Source: CALNXN01 sp942490645 (GTDB lineage: Bacteria > Pseudomonadota > Alphaproteobacteria > Rhodobacterales > Rhodobacteraceae). From it: a stretch of DNA of 64,000 bases. Within the stretch, counting starts at the first letter, position 1. The number at the start of each line of letters is the position of its first letter. Positions 26,540-36,157 of the stretch are shown one piece after another. The notes beneath the pieces were generated by a model. That model did no database searches. It was not told where the DNA came from and was given only the letters and a program-made list of their open reading frames with translations. Position numbers and translations under genes: made by a program. The stretch spans positions 1 through 64,000 of the forward strand of contig CALNXN010000007.1 of the NCBI GenBank assembly GCA_942490645.1. The letters are read 5' to 3'.

Positions 26540-27616
26540 ATGACGATAACAAAGGCCGACATCGAAGCAGTTCTGGGCAAAGTGATGCTGCCCGACGGGC
26601 GTAGCCTGATCGCGCATGATTTGATTCGTGCTTTGGCGGTTCAGGACGGTGTCGTGCGCTTTGTGATCGAGGCGCCCAGCCCGGAAGTTGCCAAACAGAT
26701 GGAGCCGTTGCGCGCGGCGGCAGAGGCTGCGGTGCGTGGCATGCCCGGCGTGACAAGTGCCTCTGTCGCGCTGACAGCGCATGGGCCTGCGGCCAAGCCC
26801 AGCACACCGCCGCCCAGCCTGAAAATCGGGGGCCACCCGAAACCGCAGGACGGGCCGACCAAACCCAGCGGCGTCAAACGCATTCTGGCCATCGGGTCGG
26901 GCAAGGGCGGTGTGGGCAAATCCACCGTTTCCTCAAACCTTGCCGTGGCGTTGGCGCGGGCAGGGCGCAAGGTGGGGCTTTTGGATGCAGATATATATGG
27001 ACCGAGCCAGCCGCGCATGATGGGCGTGAACAAGCGGCCTGCGTCCCCTGACGGCAAGACGATCATCCCGCTCCACGCGCATGGGGTAACGTTGATGTCT
27101 ATCGGCTTCATGCTGGAAGAGGGCAAGGCGGTGGTCTGGCGCGGCCCGATGTTGATGGGCGCATTGCAGCAGATGCTGGGGCAGGTGGAGTGGGGCGAGT
27201 TGGACGTGCTGCTGGTCGATCTGCCACCCGGAACGGGGGACGTGCAATTGACCTTATGTACCAAGTCCGAATTGACAGGCGCGATCGTGGTCAGCACCCC
27301 GCAGGATGTAGCCCTTATAGATGCACGCAAGGCGCTCGATATGTTTGATACGTTGAAAACGCCCGTGCTGGGGCTGATCGAGAACATGTCGATGTTCGTG
27401 TGCCCGGATTGCGGTGCGCAACACGAGATATTCGGGCGGGGCGGCGTCGCGGCCGAAGCCGAGAAAATGGGCGTGCCGCTGTTGGGAGCGCTGCCCATCG
27501 ATCTTGAAACGCGGCTGGCGGGCGATGGCGGCACACCGATTGCCGCGGGTGATGGCGCGATGGCGCAAGCCTATGCCCGTATTGCCGAAGGGCTGATCAA
27601 AGGCGGGATGGCCTGA
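26540..27616 (+). CDS. mrp: Mrp/ApbC (NBP35-type) iron-sulfur cluster carrier ATPase
   Basis: The protein has 358 residues. An N-terminal MIP18/DUF59-like region (1-80) precedes a Pro-rich linker and the P-loop GSGKGGVGKST (119-129). LLDADIYGPSQP, VLLVDLPPGTGDVQL and the C-terminal C-P-D-C (VCPDCGAQHE), which binds an Fe-S cluster between two subunits, are present. It delivers Fe-S clusters to apoproteins in the cytosol. The ATG at 26540 is preceded by GGGGAG at nine bases; the upstream in-frame stretch is not conserved. Confidence 0.9.
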   Translation: MTITKADIEAVLGKVMLPDGRSLIAHDLIRALAVQDGVVRFVIEAPSPEVAKQMEPLRAAAEAAVRGMPGVTSASVALTAHGPAAKPSTPPPSLKIGGHPKPQDGPTKPSGVKRILAIGSGKGGVGKSTVSSNLAVALARAGRKVGLLDADIYGPSQPRMMGVNKRPASPDGKTIIPLHAHGVTLMSIGFMLEEGKAVVWRGPMLMGALQQMLGQVEWGELDVLLVDLPPGTGDVQLTLCTKSELTGAIVVSTPQDVALIDARKALDMFDTLKTPVLGLIENMSMFVCPDCGAQHEIFGRGGVAAEAEKMGVPLLGALPIDLETRLAGDGGTPIAAGDGAMAQAYARIAEGLIKGGMA

Positions 27617-27633
27617 GTTTACCCTGATTTCAT

Positions 27634-27665
27634 GCGGATTCCGCTCTCTTTAGGCCGGAATCCGC
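27634..27665 (+). terminator. Hairpin terminator after mrp
   Basis: A perfect 10-base-pair stem (GCGGATTCCG with CGGAATCCGC) with a 12-base loop lies 17 bases after the mrp stop. The following GCGTTTAAG is only weakly T-rich, so it is a likely rather than certain terminator. Confidence 0.6.
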
Positions 27666-27827
27666 GCGTTTAAGCCGTCTTTCTCCTGCTTTCGCGATTT
27701 TCAGGCGCATTTTTGGGACGAATATGGGAATGGGGTGCCAGCGATTGGGATTTTGCCCAGTCAGTCCCAATATTGTGCCGACTCGTCACCCAGAACAGCG
27801 TGAAAATGAGAACATTCCAGAAACATC

Positions 27828-27877
27828 TTGACGGACTGTGGCAAAATCTGAATTTATGTGGGAATTAGTGGGAACTT
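27828..27877 (+). promoter_or_regulatory. Candidate dcw-cluster promoter with two MraZ-box repeats
   Basis: TTGACG at 27828-27833 is a good -35 element. AATTTA or ATTTAT 17-18 bases later is a weak -10. Right behind it, 27858-27867 and 27868-27877 are two tandem 10-base units, GTGGGAATTA and GTGGGAACTT. MraZ represses its own operon by binding TGGGN repeats spaced ten bases apart, so these are likely operator sites. They lie about 450 bases before mraZ, which implies a long leader. Confidence 0.55.
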
Positions 27878-28268
27878 TTTTCCAGCCTGCTTTTGACCCT
27901 ATATGTTGTGGTTGGCAGGGTGGTCACGTCTAATTGTTCCAAAAAGTACGTGAATAGGCCCAAAATCATTGATCTTGATGCCCCTTCTGATCTCGGAAAG
28001 GCCAGCATTTGTGAAAAAATGTCTTGTCGCCCATAAATTCCCATAGTATCCAAGATACATCAGATGAGAACGAGACACGGGGCACCAAACGACCCCACGC
28101 AAAATAAAACTCAAGCAGGTTTCATGCAGGCACCTCGCTTTCAACTGACCAGAAGATCCGGCGCGCGAGCGAGCAGACATCCCCCCAGGTGGCGCGCGCA
28201 GTCGGACTAACCCGCAACGCGGGACAGACCGGCGGGTTGATCAGTGGCAGCAGATCAACCCGCCGTTT
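27878..28268 (+). ncRNA. Long mraZ leader, possible UpsM-like small RNA
   Basis: Between the candidate promoter and mraZ about 400 bases have no gene. Near the end a 13-base-pair perfect stem (CGGCGGGTTGATC at 28230-28242 with GATCAACCCGCCG at 28253-28265) is followed by TTTCG, and a smaller CCCGC-GCGGG hairpin precedes it. In R. sphaeroides the abundant sRNA UpsM arises from the mraZ 5' leader by partial termination and processing. Position and terminator agree; I cannot compare sequences, so homology is inferred. Confidence 0.5.
28230..28268 (+). terminator. Strong hairpin inside the mraZ leader
   Basis: A 13-base-pair perfect inverted repeat with a 10-base loop and a short TTT tail, 57 bases before the mraZ start. 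It could act as a partial terminator that ends a leader RNA and lowers expression of the whole dcw operon. Confidence 0.6.
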
Positions 28269-28324
28269 CGCATTTCAGGGGGGCGCTAAATTCGCGGGGG
28301 CGCGAGCAAAGGGACGGCCAAACG

Positions 28325-28813
28325 GTGGCACGCAGGTTCAGAGGCGAAAGCGACCACAAGGTGGACGCAAAGGGCAGGGTGTCCATCCCGGCCTCTTTTC
28401 GCCGTGTGATCGAAGCCGGAGACCCCGAATGGACCACCGGACTGTTGCCGAAGTTTATTCTGGTTTATGGCGATGAGCGGCGTGATTACCTTGAGGGATT
28501 TCCCATCTCGGTGATGGAGGAAGTCGACGAAAAGATCGCCAAGCACCCGCGCGGATCGGCCAAGCGCGAGGAGTTGGAAGATCTCTATTCGACCCAAACC
28601 GCCGAATTGGTCGTGGATGACACCGGCCGGATCGTGCTGCCGATAAAGCAGCGCGAAAAGATCGGGCTGGACAATATGGCGGTATTTGCCGCCACCGGCG
28701 ATACGTTTCAAATATGGACGCCCGAGGCATATAAAGCGCGTCGCACCAAGCGCCGCACCTCGGGGCTCGACCCGGCGGTCGACCCCTCCGTCTATCTGGA
28801 TGATTATGAGTGA
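28325..28813 (+). CDS. mraZ: MraZ transcriptional regulator
   Basis: The protein has 162 residues from the GTG at 28325, giving VARRFRGESDHKVDAKGRVSIPA, the usual MraZ start; an in-frame ATG-like start 27 codons earlier adds a non-family extension inside the leader hairpin. Two AbrB-like halves are visible, each with a D-x-K/T-G-R-(V/I) motif (DAKGRVSIP and DDTGRIVLP). MraZ represses the division and cell-wall operon that it heads. Its stop overlaps the rsmH start by one base. Confidence 0.9.
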   Translation: MARRFRGESDHKVDAKGRVSIPASFRRVIEAGDPEWTTGLLPKFILVYGDERRDYLEGFPISVMEEVDEKIAKHPRGSAKREELEDLYSTQTAELVVDDTGRIVLPIKQREKIGLDNMAVFAATGDTFQIWTPEAYKARRTKRRTSGLDPAVDPSVYLDDYE

Positions 28814-29781
28814 TGGCGATGGAGACGGGGCCGCATATTCCTGTTCTTCTCGATGCGATCCTGGCGGAATGTGCCCCGATTTCAGGGGTTTGGCTGGATG
28901 GCACCTTTGGCGCGGGCGGCTATACCCGCGGGCTGCTGGAGGCCGGAGCCGAGCGCGTGATCGCCGTGGACCGTGACCCTCTGGCTTTTGAAATGGCTGC
29001 CGAATGGGCGGGTGCCTATGGCGCGCGCATCGTGATGCAGCAGGGCGTTTTTTCCAAAATGGATGACTATGCGCAGGACCTGGACGGCGTTGTGCTGGAC
29101 CTGGGCGTGTCGTCGATGCAGCTCGACATCGCTGAGCGGGGGTTTTCTTTCATGCGCGACGGGCCGCTGGATATGCGGATGAGCCAATCCGGCCCCTCGG
29201 CCGCTGATCTGGTGAATGAGGCCGACGAGACGACACTCGCCAACATCCTGTTTCAATACGGCGAAGAGCGCGCCAGCCGCCGCATCGCCAAGGCCATCGT
29301 GGCCGCGCGCCCGCTGAGCACAACGCTGGAACTGGTGGCGGTGATCGAAAGGTGCTTGCCACGCCCCAAACCCGGCCAGAGCCATCCCGCAACACGGTCG
29401 TTTCAGGCACTGCGCATTGCGGTCAATGACGAATATGGTGAGCTGTTCGAAGGGCTTATGGCGGCAGAGCGGGCGTTGAAGCCCGGCGGCAAGCTGGCTG
29501 TTGTCACCTTTCATTCGGTCGAGGATCGGATGGTCAAACGGTTCCTGACCGCGCGGGCAGGTGCCGGCGGTAACGCCAATCGCTACGCGCCCGAAACCAC
29601 GCAAGAGCCCGCGCAATTCACGCTGAAATCGCGCAAAGCCATCGCCGCCAATGCAGATGAAGTGGCCGCCAACCCCCGTGCGCGGTCCGCGAAACTGCGC
29701 GTGGCTACTCGAACAGACGCGCCCGCTGGCGCAATTGACGCCAAATCCATCGGTATGCCGCTTGTGAAGGAGCTTATCTGA
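28813..29781 (+). CDS. rsmH: 16S rRNA (cytosine(1402)-N(4))-methyltransferase
   Basis: The protein has 322 residues. HIPVLLDAIL, the SAM-binding LDGTFGAGGYTRGLLEAG, DRDPLAF, the catalytic-region DLGVSSMQLD, RGFSF, DGPLDMRM and VTFHSVEDRMVKRF are RsmH hallmarks. It methylates N4 of C1402 in 16S rRNA. It starts at the ATG overlapping the mraZ stop (TGATG) and ends overlapping the ftsL start by one base. Confidence 0.95.
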   Translation: MAMETGPHIPVLLDAILAECAPISGVWLDGTFGAGGYTRGLLEAGAERVIAVDRDPLAFEMAAEWAGAYGARIVMQQGVFSKMDDYAQDLDGVVLDLGVSSMQLDIAERGFSFMRDGPLDMRMSQSGPSAADLVNEADETTLANILFQYGEERASRRIAKAIVAARPLSTTLELVAVIERCLPRPKPGQSHPATRSFQALRIAVNDEYGELFEGLMAAERALKPGGKLAVVTFHSVEDRMVKRFLTARAGAGGNANRYAPETTQEPAQFTLKSRKAIAANADEVAANPRARSAKLRVATRTDAPAGAIDAKSIGMPLVKELI

Positions 29782-30128
29782 TGCGCACGATCCTTTATGT
29801 TCTGACTACGGTGAGCGTGATTGCGCTGGCGTTTTGGGCCTACCGCGAAAACTACGCCACACAGGCTGCACTCAGCGAAACCGAGCAATTGCGCCGCGAC
29901 ATTCGCACAGCGCACGACCGGCTGTCGGTGCTGCGTGCGGAATGGGCTTATCTGAACCGTCCCGACCGCCTGCGCGATCTGGTGGATTTGAATTTCGACA
30001 CGCTGGGCCTGCTGCCGCTGCGCGCGGACCAGTTCGGAAATGTCGATCAGGTGGCCTATCCCAAACAGGAACTGCTGCCGATCCTGAACCCCGTTGATGT
30101 GTCTGACGCGCCGGAGGCCACAGAATGA
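29781..30128 (+). CDS. ftsL: Cell division protein FtsL
   Basis: The protein has 115 residues. A single membrane helix (about 4-20, LYVLTTVSVIALAFWAY) is followed by a periplasmic coiled coil (AALSETEQLRRDIRTAHDRL) and the alphaproteobacterial RAEWAYLNRPDRLRDL motif. It is part of the FtsQLB divisome complex that activates FtsWI. Its start and stop overlap rsmH and ftsI, placing it firmly in the cluster. Confidence 0.92.
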   Translation: MRTILYVLTTVSVIALAFWAYRENYATQAALSETEQLRRDIRTAHDRLSVLRAEWAYLNRPDRLRDLVDLNFDTLGLLPLRADQFGNVDQVAYPKQELLPILNPVDVSDAPEATE

Positions 30129-31912
30129 TCCGCACCCCGCTCCGCCCACTTGCACGCATCCTCGAAGCCCGCGCCAAGGGGATGAACCCGGACGCGATTG
30201 AGCGTGAAAACATCCGTATTCGCCACGAGCAGATGCGCGATGCCACGCGGCAACGCGCCGAGGGGCGGTTGTTGGTGCTGGGTATGTTCTTTTTCTGCGC
30301 CTTTTTGGTCATTGGTGGACGCATGGGCGTGATGGCGATGTCCGACCCGGTCGAACCGCGCGCCGAAGCGCCAGGTAACCGCATTCACGCCACGCGCGCC
30401 GATATTGTGGACCGCCACGGGCGCTTGCTGGCGACGAATTTCGAGACCCACGCGCTTTATGCGACGCCGCCTGCCATGATCGATCCGGCACATGCCGCGC
30501 AAAAACTGGCGCAGATCTTTCCCGATCTTGAAGAAGACGATCTGTTGGAGGATTTTACTGGCAAGCGTAAGTTCTTGTGGATCAAGCGTAAAATCAGCCC
30601 CGAGCAAATGCAGGCCGTGCATGAGATTGGTGATCCGGGCCTGATGTTCGGACCGCGCGACATGCGGCTTTATCCGAACGGCCGGCTGGCCTCGCACCTC
30701 ATGGGCGGGTCCGGTTTTGGCAAGGAGGGCGTCAATGCCGCCGAAGTGATCGGTGTGGCGGGCGTCGAGAAATATTTTGACGACTATCTTCGTGATCCGG
30801 CCAATGGCAACGCGCCATTGGAGTTGTCGTTGGATTTGACGGTGCAGGCGGCCGCCGAACGCGTGCTCTTTGGCGGTATGAAGCTGATGAACGCCAAGGG
30901 GGCGACATCGGTGTTGATGGATGTGCACACGGGCGAGGTGATCTCTATGGTGTCGCTGCCAAGCTTTGACCCCAACGACCGCCCGCGCCCTTTGACCAAA
31001 GGCGACGCCTCCGACAGCCCACTTTTTAACCGTGCGGTGCAGGGTGTTTATGAATTAGGATCTGTTTTCAAGGTGTTCACGGCGGCGCAAGCAATTGATC
31101 TGGGGCTGGTCAACGCGGACACGATGATCGATACCAGCGGGCCGATGCGCGTCTCTGGCCACCGGATCGGCGAGTTTCGCAACAAGAATTACGGCACCAT
31201 TTCCGTCAGCGATGTGATTGTGCATTCCTCCAACCGCGGCACAGGCCGTCTGGCCATGGACATCGGCGCGGCGCGGCAGAAGGACTTCCTCAAATCGCTC
31301 GGGTTTTTCGAAGCAACCCCCTTCGAGATCGTGGAGGCCAGCACCGGCAAGCCGCTATTGCCCAAACGTTGGACAGAACTCAGCGCGGTGACAATTTCCT
31401 ATGGCCACGGATTGTCGTCCTCGCCCATGCATCTGGCGGCGGGCTACGCGGCCATCGCCAATGGTGGCACCGCCGTCAAACCGACGATTCTCAAGCAGGA
31501 CGCCCCCCGGGTCGGTCCGCGCGTGATGTCGGAAGAGGCTGCGCGCGCCTCGCGGTCCATGCTGCGCAAGGTGGTGACCGAAGGCACCGCCAGCTTTGGC
31601 GAAGTCGAAGGCTATGCGGTGGGTGGCAAGACCGGCACGGCAGACAAACCCAAACGCGCGGGTGGCGGGTACTATGAGGACAAAGTCATCGCGACATTTG
31701 CGACGATGTTCCCCATCCATGATCCCAAATATGTGCTGATCGTGACGCTGGATGAACCGGTGGAAACCTCTGGTGATGAGCCGCGCCGCACCGCTGGTTG
31801 GACAGCCGTGCCCGTGGCCGCAGAGATGATCCGCCGTGTGGCACCGCTTTTGGGGTTGCGGCCAGTGGTTGAACCGGTGGACCTGACAGATATAAAGCTG
31901 ACCAGCGACTAA
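30125..31912 (+). CDS. ftsI: Septal peptidoglycan transpeptidase (PBP3)
   Basis: The protein has 595 residues. It has a cytoplasmic tail, one membrane helix (about 49-66), a pedestal domain and a transpeptidase domain with the active-site S313-V-F-K316, S368-S-N370 and K502-T-G504. It cross-links septal peptidoglycan with FtsW. It overlaps ftsL by four bases. The next gene, murE, starts 30 bases on. Confidence 0.95.
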   Translation: MIRTPLRPLARILEARAKGMNPDAIERENIRIRHEQMRDATRQRAEGRLLVLGMFFFCAFLVIGGRMGVMAMSDPVEPRAEAPGNRIHATRADIVDRHGRLLATNFETHALYATPPAMIDPAHAAQKLAQIFPDLEEDDLLEDFTGKRKFLWIKRKISPEQMQAVHEIGDPGLMFGPRDMRLYPNGRLASHLMGGSGFGKEGVNAAEVIGVAGVEKYFDDYLRDPANGNAPLELSLDLTVQAAAERVLFGGMKLMNAKGATSVLMDVHTGEVISMVSLPSFDPNDRPRPLTKGDASDSPLFNRAVQGVYELGSVFKVFTAAQAIDLGLVNADTMIDTSGPMRVSGHRIGEFRNKNYGTISVSDVIVHSSNRGTGRLAMDIGAARQKDFLKSLGFFEATPFEIVEASTGKPLLPKRWTELSAVTISYGHGLSSSPMHLAAGYAAIANGGTAVKPTILKQDAPRVGPRVMSEEAARASRSMLRKVVTEGTASFGEVEGYAVGGKTGTADKPKRAGGGYYEDKVIATFATMFPIHDPKYVLIVTLDEPVETSGDEPRRTAGWTAVPVAAEMIRRVAPLLGLRPVVEPVDLTDIKLTSD

Positions 31913-31942
31913 GCCCGAAGCGGGCATGAGAGGGCGGGGCAG

Positions 31943-33424
31943 ATGGCGTTTGGACCGAATTCACTGGCATCACTGGGCCTGACCGCGCGCGGATCGGCCA
32001 ACCCTCAGATCACCGGTTTGGCCGTCGACAGCCGCGACGTGCGCGAGGGGTTTCTTTTTGCCGCACTGCCCGGCAGCACCCTGCATGGGGGCGACTTTAT
32101 CCAATATGCGTTGCGTCAGGGGGCTGCGGCGATCCTGACCGATGCCGAAGGCGCTGCATTGGCCAAAACCGAGCTGGACGCCAGCGATGCTGCTCTGATC
32201 ATCACCGATGCTCCGCGCGAGGCACTGGCCCGCGCATCGGCCCTGTGGTTTGGCGCGCAACCGCGTGTGATGGTGGCTGTAACGGGCACCAACGGCAAGA
32301 CTTCCGTGGCCAGTTTCGTGCGCCAGATCTGGCTCGAGATGGGCTATGCAGCCGTCAATCTGGGCACCACCGGCGTAGAAGGCGCATGGACCGCACCGCT
32401 GCGCCACACCACACCCGAACCGATCACCCTGCACCGCGCCTTGGCCGAAGCGGCGGCCCATGGCGTGACCCATGCCTCGATGGAGGCGTCAAGCCATGGG
32501 CTGGATCAACGGCGGCTGGACGGCGTGACGCTGACGGCGGCAGGGTTTACGAATTTTTCGCAAGACCATTTGGATTATCACGAGACCTTTGAGGCCTATT
32601 TCGATGCCAAGGCCGGGCTCTTTGCGCGGGTACTGCCCGAAGACGGCACAGCCGTGATCAACATTGACGACCCGCGCGGCGTCGACATGGCCGCGATTGC
32701 AAAGGCGCGTGGCTGTCACATCATCACTGTGGGCTGCGACGGTGGCGATCTGCGGCTGAGCGGGCAGCGGATGGATGCCACCGGGCAGGACGTGCTGATC
32801 GAATACGACGGCAAACGCTACATGACGCGTCTGGCCCTCATTGGCGGGTTTCAGGCGGAAAATGCGGTGCTCGCAGCGGGCCTTGTGATTGCCTGCGGGG
32901 CCGAACCCGCGCGGGTTTTCGAAACGCTTGAACATCTCAGCACCGTGCGCGGCCGCATGGAGCTGGCCGCGACCCGCGATAATGGGGCGGCGGTGTTCGT
33001 GGATTACGCGCATACGCCTGATGCTGTCGCCACCGCCCTCAAGGCGATGCGTCCGCATGTTATGGGGCGGCTTATTGCGATTGTCGGTGCGGGCGGCGAC
33101 CGCGATCCGACCAAGCGCCCGTTGATGGGACAGGCGGCGGCGGATAACGCGGATGTGGTGTTCGTCACCGATGACAATCCGCGCAGCGAAGACCCCGCCG
33201 TGATCCGCGCGGCCGTTCTGTTGGGCGCGCCGGATGCCACCGAAGTGGGCGACCGGGCCGAGGCAATCCTGCGCGGCGTCGATGCACTGGGCCCGGGCGA
33301 TGCGCTCTTGATCGCGGGCAAGGGACATGAAACGGGGCAAACCGTGGGCGAACAGGTGTTGCCCTTTGATGACGCGGAACAAGCCAGCATCGCAGTGGCT
33401 GCACTCGACGGGAGGCTTGCATGA
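31943..33424 (+). CDS. murE: UDP-MurNAc-Ala-Glu: meso-diaminopimelate ligase
   Basis: The protein has 493 residues. The ATP loop is TGTNGKT (114-120). HYAHTPDAV-like DYAHTPDAVATAL and the meso-DAP selection motif DNPR (in FVTDDNPRSEDPA) are present, so the third stem-peptide residue is diaminopimelate. It works in the cytosol on UDP-MurNAc-dipeptide. The ATG is preceded by GGGCGGGGCAG. It overlaps murF by four bases. Confidence 0.95.
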   Translation: MAFGPNSLASLGLTARGSANPQITGLAVDSRDVREGFLFAALPGSTLHGGDFIQYALRQGAAAILTDAEGAALAKTELDASDAALIITDAPREALARASALWFGAQPRVMVAVTGTNGKTSVASFVRQIWLEMGYAAVNLGTTGVEGAWTAPLRHTTPEPITLHRALAEAAAHGVTHASMEASSHGLDQRRLDGVTLTAAGFTNFSQDHLDYHETFEAYFDAKAGLFARVLPEDGTAVINIDDPRGVDMAAIAKARGCHIITVGCDGGDLRLSGQRMDATGQDVLIEYDGKRYMTRLALIGGFQAENAVLAAGLVIACGAEPARVFETLEHLSTVRGRMELAATRDNGAAVFVDYAHTPDAVATALKAMRPHVMGRLIAIVGAGGDRDPTKRPLMGQAAADNADVVFVTDDNPRSEDPAVIRAAVLLGAPDATEVGDRAEAILRGVDALGPGDALLIAGKGHETGQTVGEQVLPFDDAEQASIAVAALDGRLA

Positions 33425-34852
33425 CGCTTTGGACCGCAACGGAGGCCGCCGAGGCCACGCAGGGCCGCGCCACCCGCGACTGGTCAGCAACGGGCGTTTC
33501 GATCGACACTCGCACGCTGGAACCGGGCGATCTGTTCGTGGCGCTGACAGCCGCCCGCGACGGGCATGAATTCGTGGCACAGGCGCTGGAAAAAGGCGCG
33601 GCGGCGGCCATGGTCACCCATGTGCCCGAAGGCGTGGACCAAGAAGCGCCTTTGCTGATTGTCGAAGATGTGCAAGCCGGGTTGGAGGCCTTGGGTCGAG
33701 CCGCGCGCGCACGCACGCAGGCCCGCGTCGTGGCCATCACCGGCAGCGTCGGCAAGACCTCCACCAAGGAAATGCTGGTGACGATCCTCTCCGAACAGGG
33801 CCGCACTCATGGATCGGTGGCCAGCTACAACAACCATTGGGGTGTGCCGCTGACGCTGGCACGCATGCCGCAAGACACCGAATATGCCGTGATCGAGATC
33901 GGCATGAACCACCCCGGTGAAATCGCTCCGCTGGCGCGTCTGACACGGCCGCATGTGGCGCTGATTACGACCGTGGCGGCCGCGCACCTCGAAGCTTTCG
34001 AGAACATCGCCGGGATTGCGGTTGAAAAGGCGTCGATCCTTGAAGGGTTGGAATATGCCGGAGCTGCGGTACTGAACAACGATTGCGACACGGCGGCAAT
34101 TTTGCAATCCAAGGCGACGGACTGCCGCGTGCGCGACATTGGCTTTGGCGTGCATGGCTATGATTTCAAACTGATAAAAGCGGTTGTGCAAGACAACACC
34201 ACGGTCGTTCAGGCCACCGCACACGACGCGCCATTGGTGTTCAAGCTCAGTACACCGGGCCAGCATTTCGCGATGAACGGGCTGGGCGCCTTGGCCGCTG
34301 CCGAAGCCTTGGGCGCCGACATCGGGCTGGCCGCAGGGGCCTTGGGCCGCTGGGTGCCCTACAAGGGACGCGGCGTGCGCGAACGCATTCATCTCGACCC
34401 GGTGGAAACCCACCTGACGCTTGATCTGATCGACGACAGCTACAATGCCAACCCGACCTCGATGGCTGCATCGCTTGAAGTTTTGGCGAGCGCCCCCGTC
34501 ACCCACGATATCGGTCGCGTCTCCAAGGGTCGCCGCATCGCGTTTCTGGGCGATATGAAAGAACTCGGCTCTGACGAGATCGCTTTGCATGCAGGGCTCG
34601 CCCATCTGGACGCCACCAAAACGCTTGATGTGATCCACTGCGTTGGTCCGCTGATGCGTGCGCTTTATGACCTGTTGCCGGACCACCAGCGTGGCGATTG
34701 GGTCGCCACCGCCGAGGACTTGCTGCCCGGCCTGCGTCACAAACTCGACAGCGGAGACGTGGTGCTGGCCAAAGGCTCGCTCAGCATGAAACTTGGCACT
34801 GATCGTTGACGCCATCCGCAAAATGGGACATGCCCCGCAGGATACTGAGTAA
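33421..34852 (+). CDS. murF: UDP-MurNAc-tripeptide: D-Ala-D-Ala ligase, end frameshifted
   Basis: The first 459 residues are a normal MurF, with GSVGKTST in the ATP loop, NHPGEI, DDSYNANPTSM and LGDMKELG. The present frame stops at 34809 after VLAKGSLSMKLGTDR. Removing one g at 34795-34796 restores LALIVDAIRKMGHAPQDTE and a TAA at 34850-34852, ten bases before mraY. The extra base is probably a sequencing error; at most about 17 residues are lost. It adds D-Ala-D-Ala to the muramyl tripeptide. Confidence 0.9.
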
Positions 34853-34862
34853 GGACGCATAG

Positions 34863-35984
34863 ATGTTATATTGGTTGACCCTTCTGTCCGATGGCGGCGA
34901 CTTTTTTAACCTGTTTCGCTACATCACATTCCGGGCAGGGGGCGCATTTATCACCGCGTTAGTCTTTGGGTTCCTCTTTGGGCGGCCGCTGATCGCGGTG
35001 CTGCGCAAACGGCAGGGCAAGGGCCAGCCGATCCGCGACGATGGCCCCGAAAGCCACTTTGCCAAAGCCGGTACGCCGACGATGGGCGGTTTGCTGATCG
35101 TTGGCGCATTGGCCACCTCAACGCTTTTGTGGGCGCGTCTCGACAACCCGTTCGTATGGATCGTCCTGGGCGTCACACTCAGCTTTGCAGCGCTGGGGTT
35201 TGCCGACGATTACGCCAAAGTGTCCAAGGGCAATCACAAGGGCGTGCCGGGCCGCGTGCGTCTTTTGGTCGGGTTCATCATTGCGGGCATTGCCACCTAT
35301 TGGGCCATGTCGATCCACGCCAACAACGACATAATTCTCGCCGCCCGCGTAGACGATTACGAGCTGCTCTCGGGCCGTCTGGCGCTGCCGGTGTTCAAGG
35401 ATGTGCTGCTCAATCTGGGGCTCTTTTTCGTACCCTTCGGCATGATCGTGATCGTCGGATCGGCCAATGCGGTCAACCTCACCGACGGGCTGGATGGGTT
35501 GGCGATCATGCCCGTGATGATCGCTGCAGGCACACTGGGGGTGATCGCCTATGCCGTGGGACGGGTCGATTTCACCGAATACCTCGATGTGCATTACGTG
35601 CCGGGCACAGGCGAAATTCTGATCTTCACCGCCGGGATATTCGGGGGCGGTCTTGGGTTTTTGTGGTACAACGCACCGCCCGCAGCCGTCTTTATGGGCG
35701 ACACCGGATCACTGGCGTTGGGCGGCGCGCTTGGGGCCATTGCCGTGGCCACCAAACACGAGATCGTTCTGGCCATCGTGGGGGGCCTCTTCGTGGTCGA
35801 AGCGCTCAGCGTGATCATTCAGGTGCTCTATTTCAAAGCCACCGGTCGCCGCGTGTTCCTCATGGCCCCGATCCATCACCACTATGAGAAAAAAGGCTGG
35901 TCCGAGAGCACCATCGTGATCCGTTTCTGGATCATCTCGCTGATCCTGGCCGTGATCGGACTGGCCACGCTGAAGGTACGGTAG
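34863..35984 (+). CDS. mraY: Phospho-MurNAc-pentapeptide translocase
   Basis: The 373-residue protein has about ten membrane segments. Conserved loops are GTPTMGGLLI, FADDYAKVSKGNHKGVPGR, NAVNLTDGLDGLA, MGDTGSLALGG and the HHHYEKKGWSE histidine loop. It transfers phospho-MurNAc-pentapeptide to undecaprenyl phosphate, making lipid I in the inner membrane. A ribosome binding site AAGGACG is 5-8 bases upstream. Confidence 0.96.
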   Translation: MLYWLTLLSDGGDFFNLFRYITFRAGGAFITALVFGFLFGRPLIAVLRKRQGKGQPIRDDGPESHFAKAGTPTMGGLLIVGALATSTLLWARLDNPFVWIVLGVTLSFAALGFADDYAKVSKGNHKGVPGRVRLLVGFIIAGIATYWAMSIHANNDIILAARVDDYELLSGRLALPVFKDVLLNLGLFFVPFGMIVIVGSANAVNLTDGLDGLAIMPVMIAAGTLGVIAYAVGRVDFTEYLDVHYVPGTGEILIFTAGIFGGGLGFLWYNAPPAAVFMGDTGSLALGGALGAIAVATKHEIVLAIVGGLFVVEALSVIIQVLYFKATGRRVFLMAPIHHHYEKKGWSESTIVIRFWIISLILAVIGLATLKVR

Positions 35985-36157
35985 CTTGTGGGGCTGCTGG
36001 GGCAGTCGCGCGTCGCGACCAGTTTTCAGCGTGGGTAAATACAGAGGGCTTTTCGTCCGCCGTAATCCACATCACGCGACCGTAGAACGCGGGAACCTGC
36101 TTGCCCCCGCGCCACAGGGGCGGCACTGTCGCGGCGCATAGATGCAAAGGAACGCCC

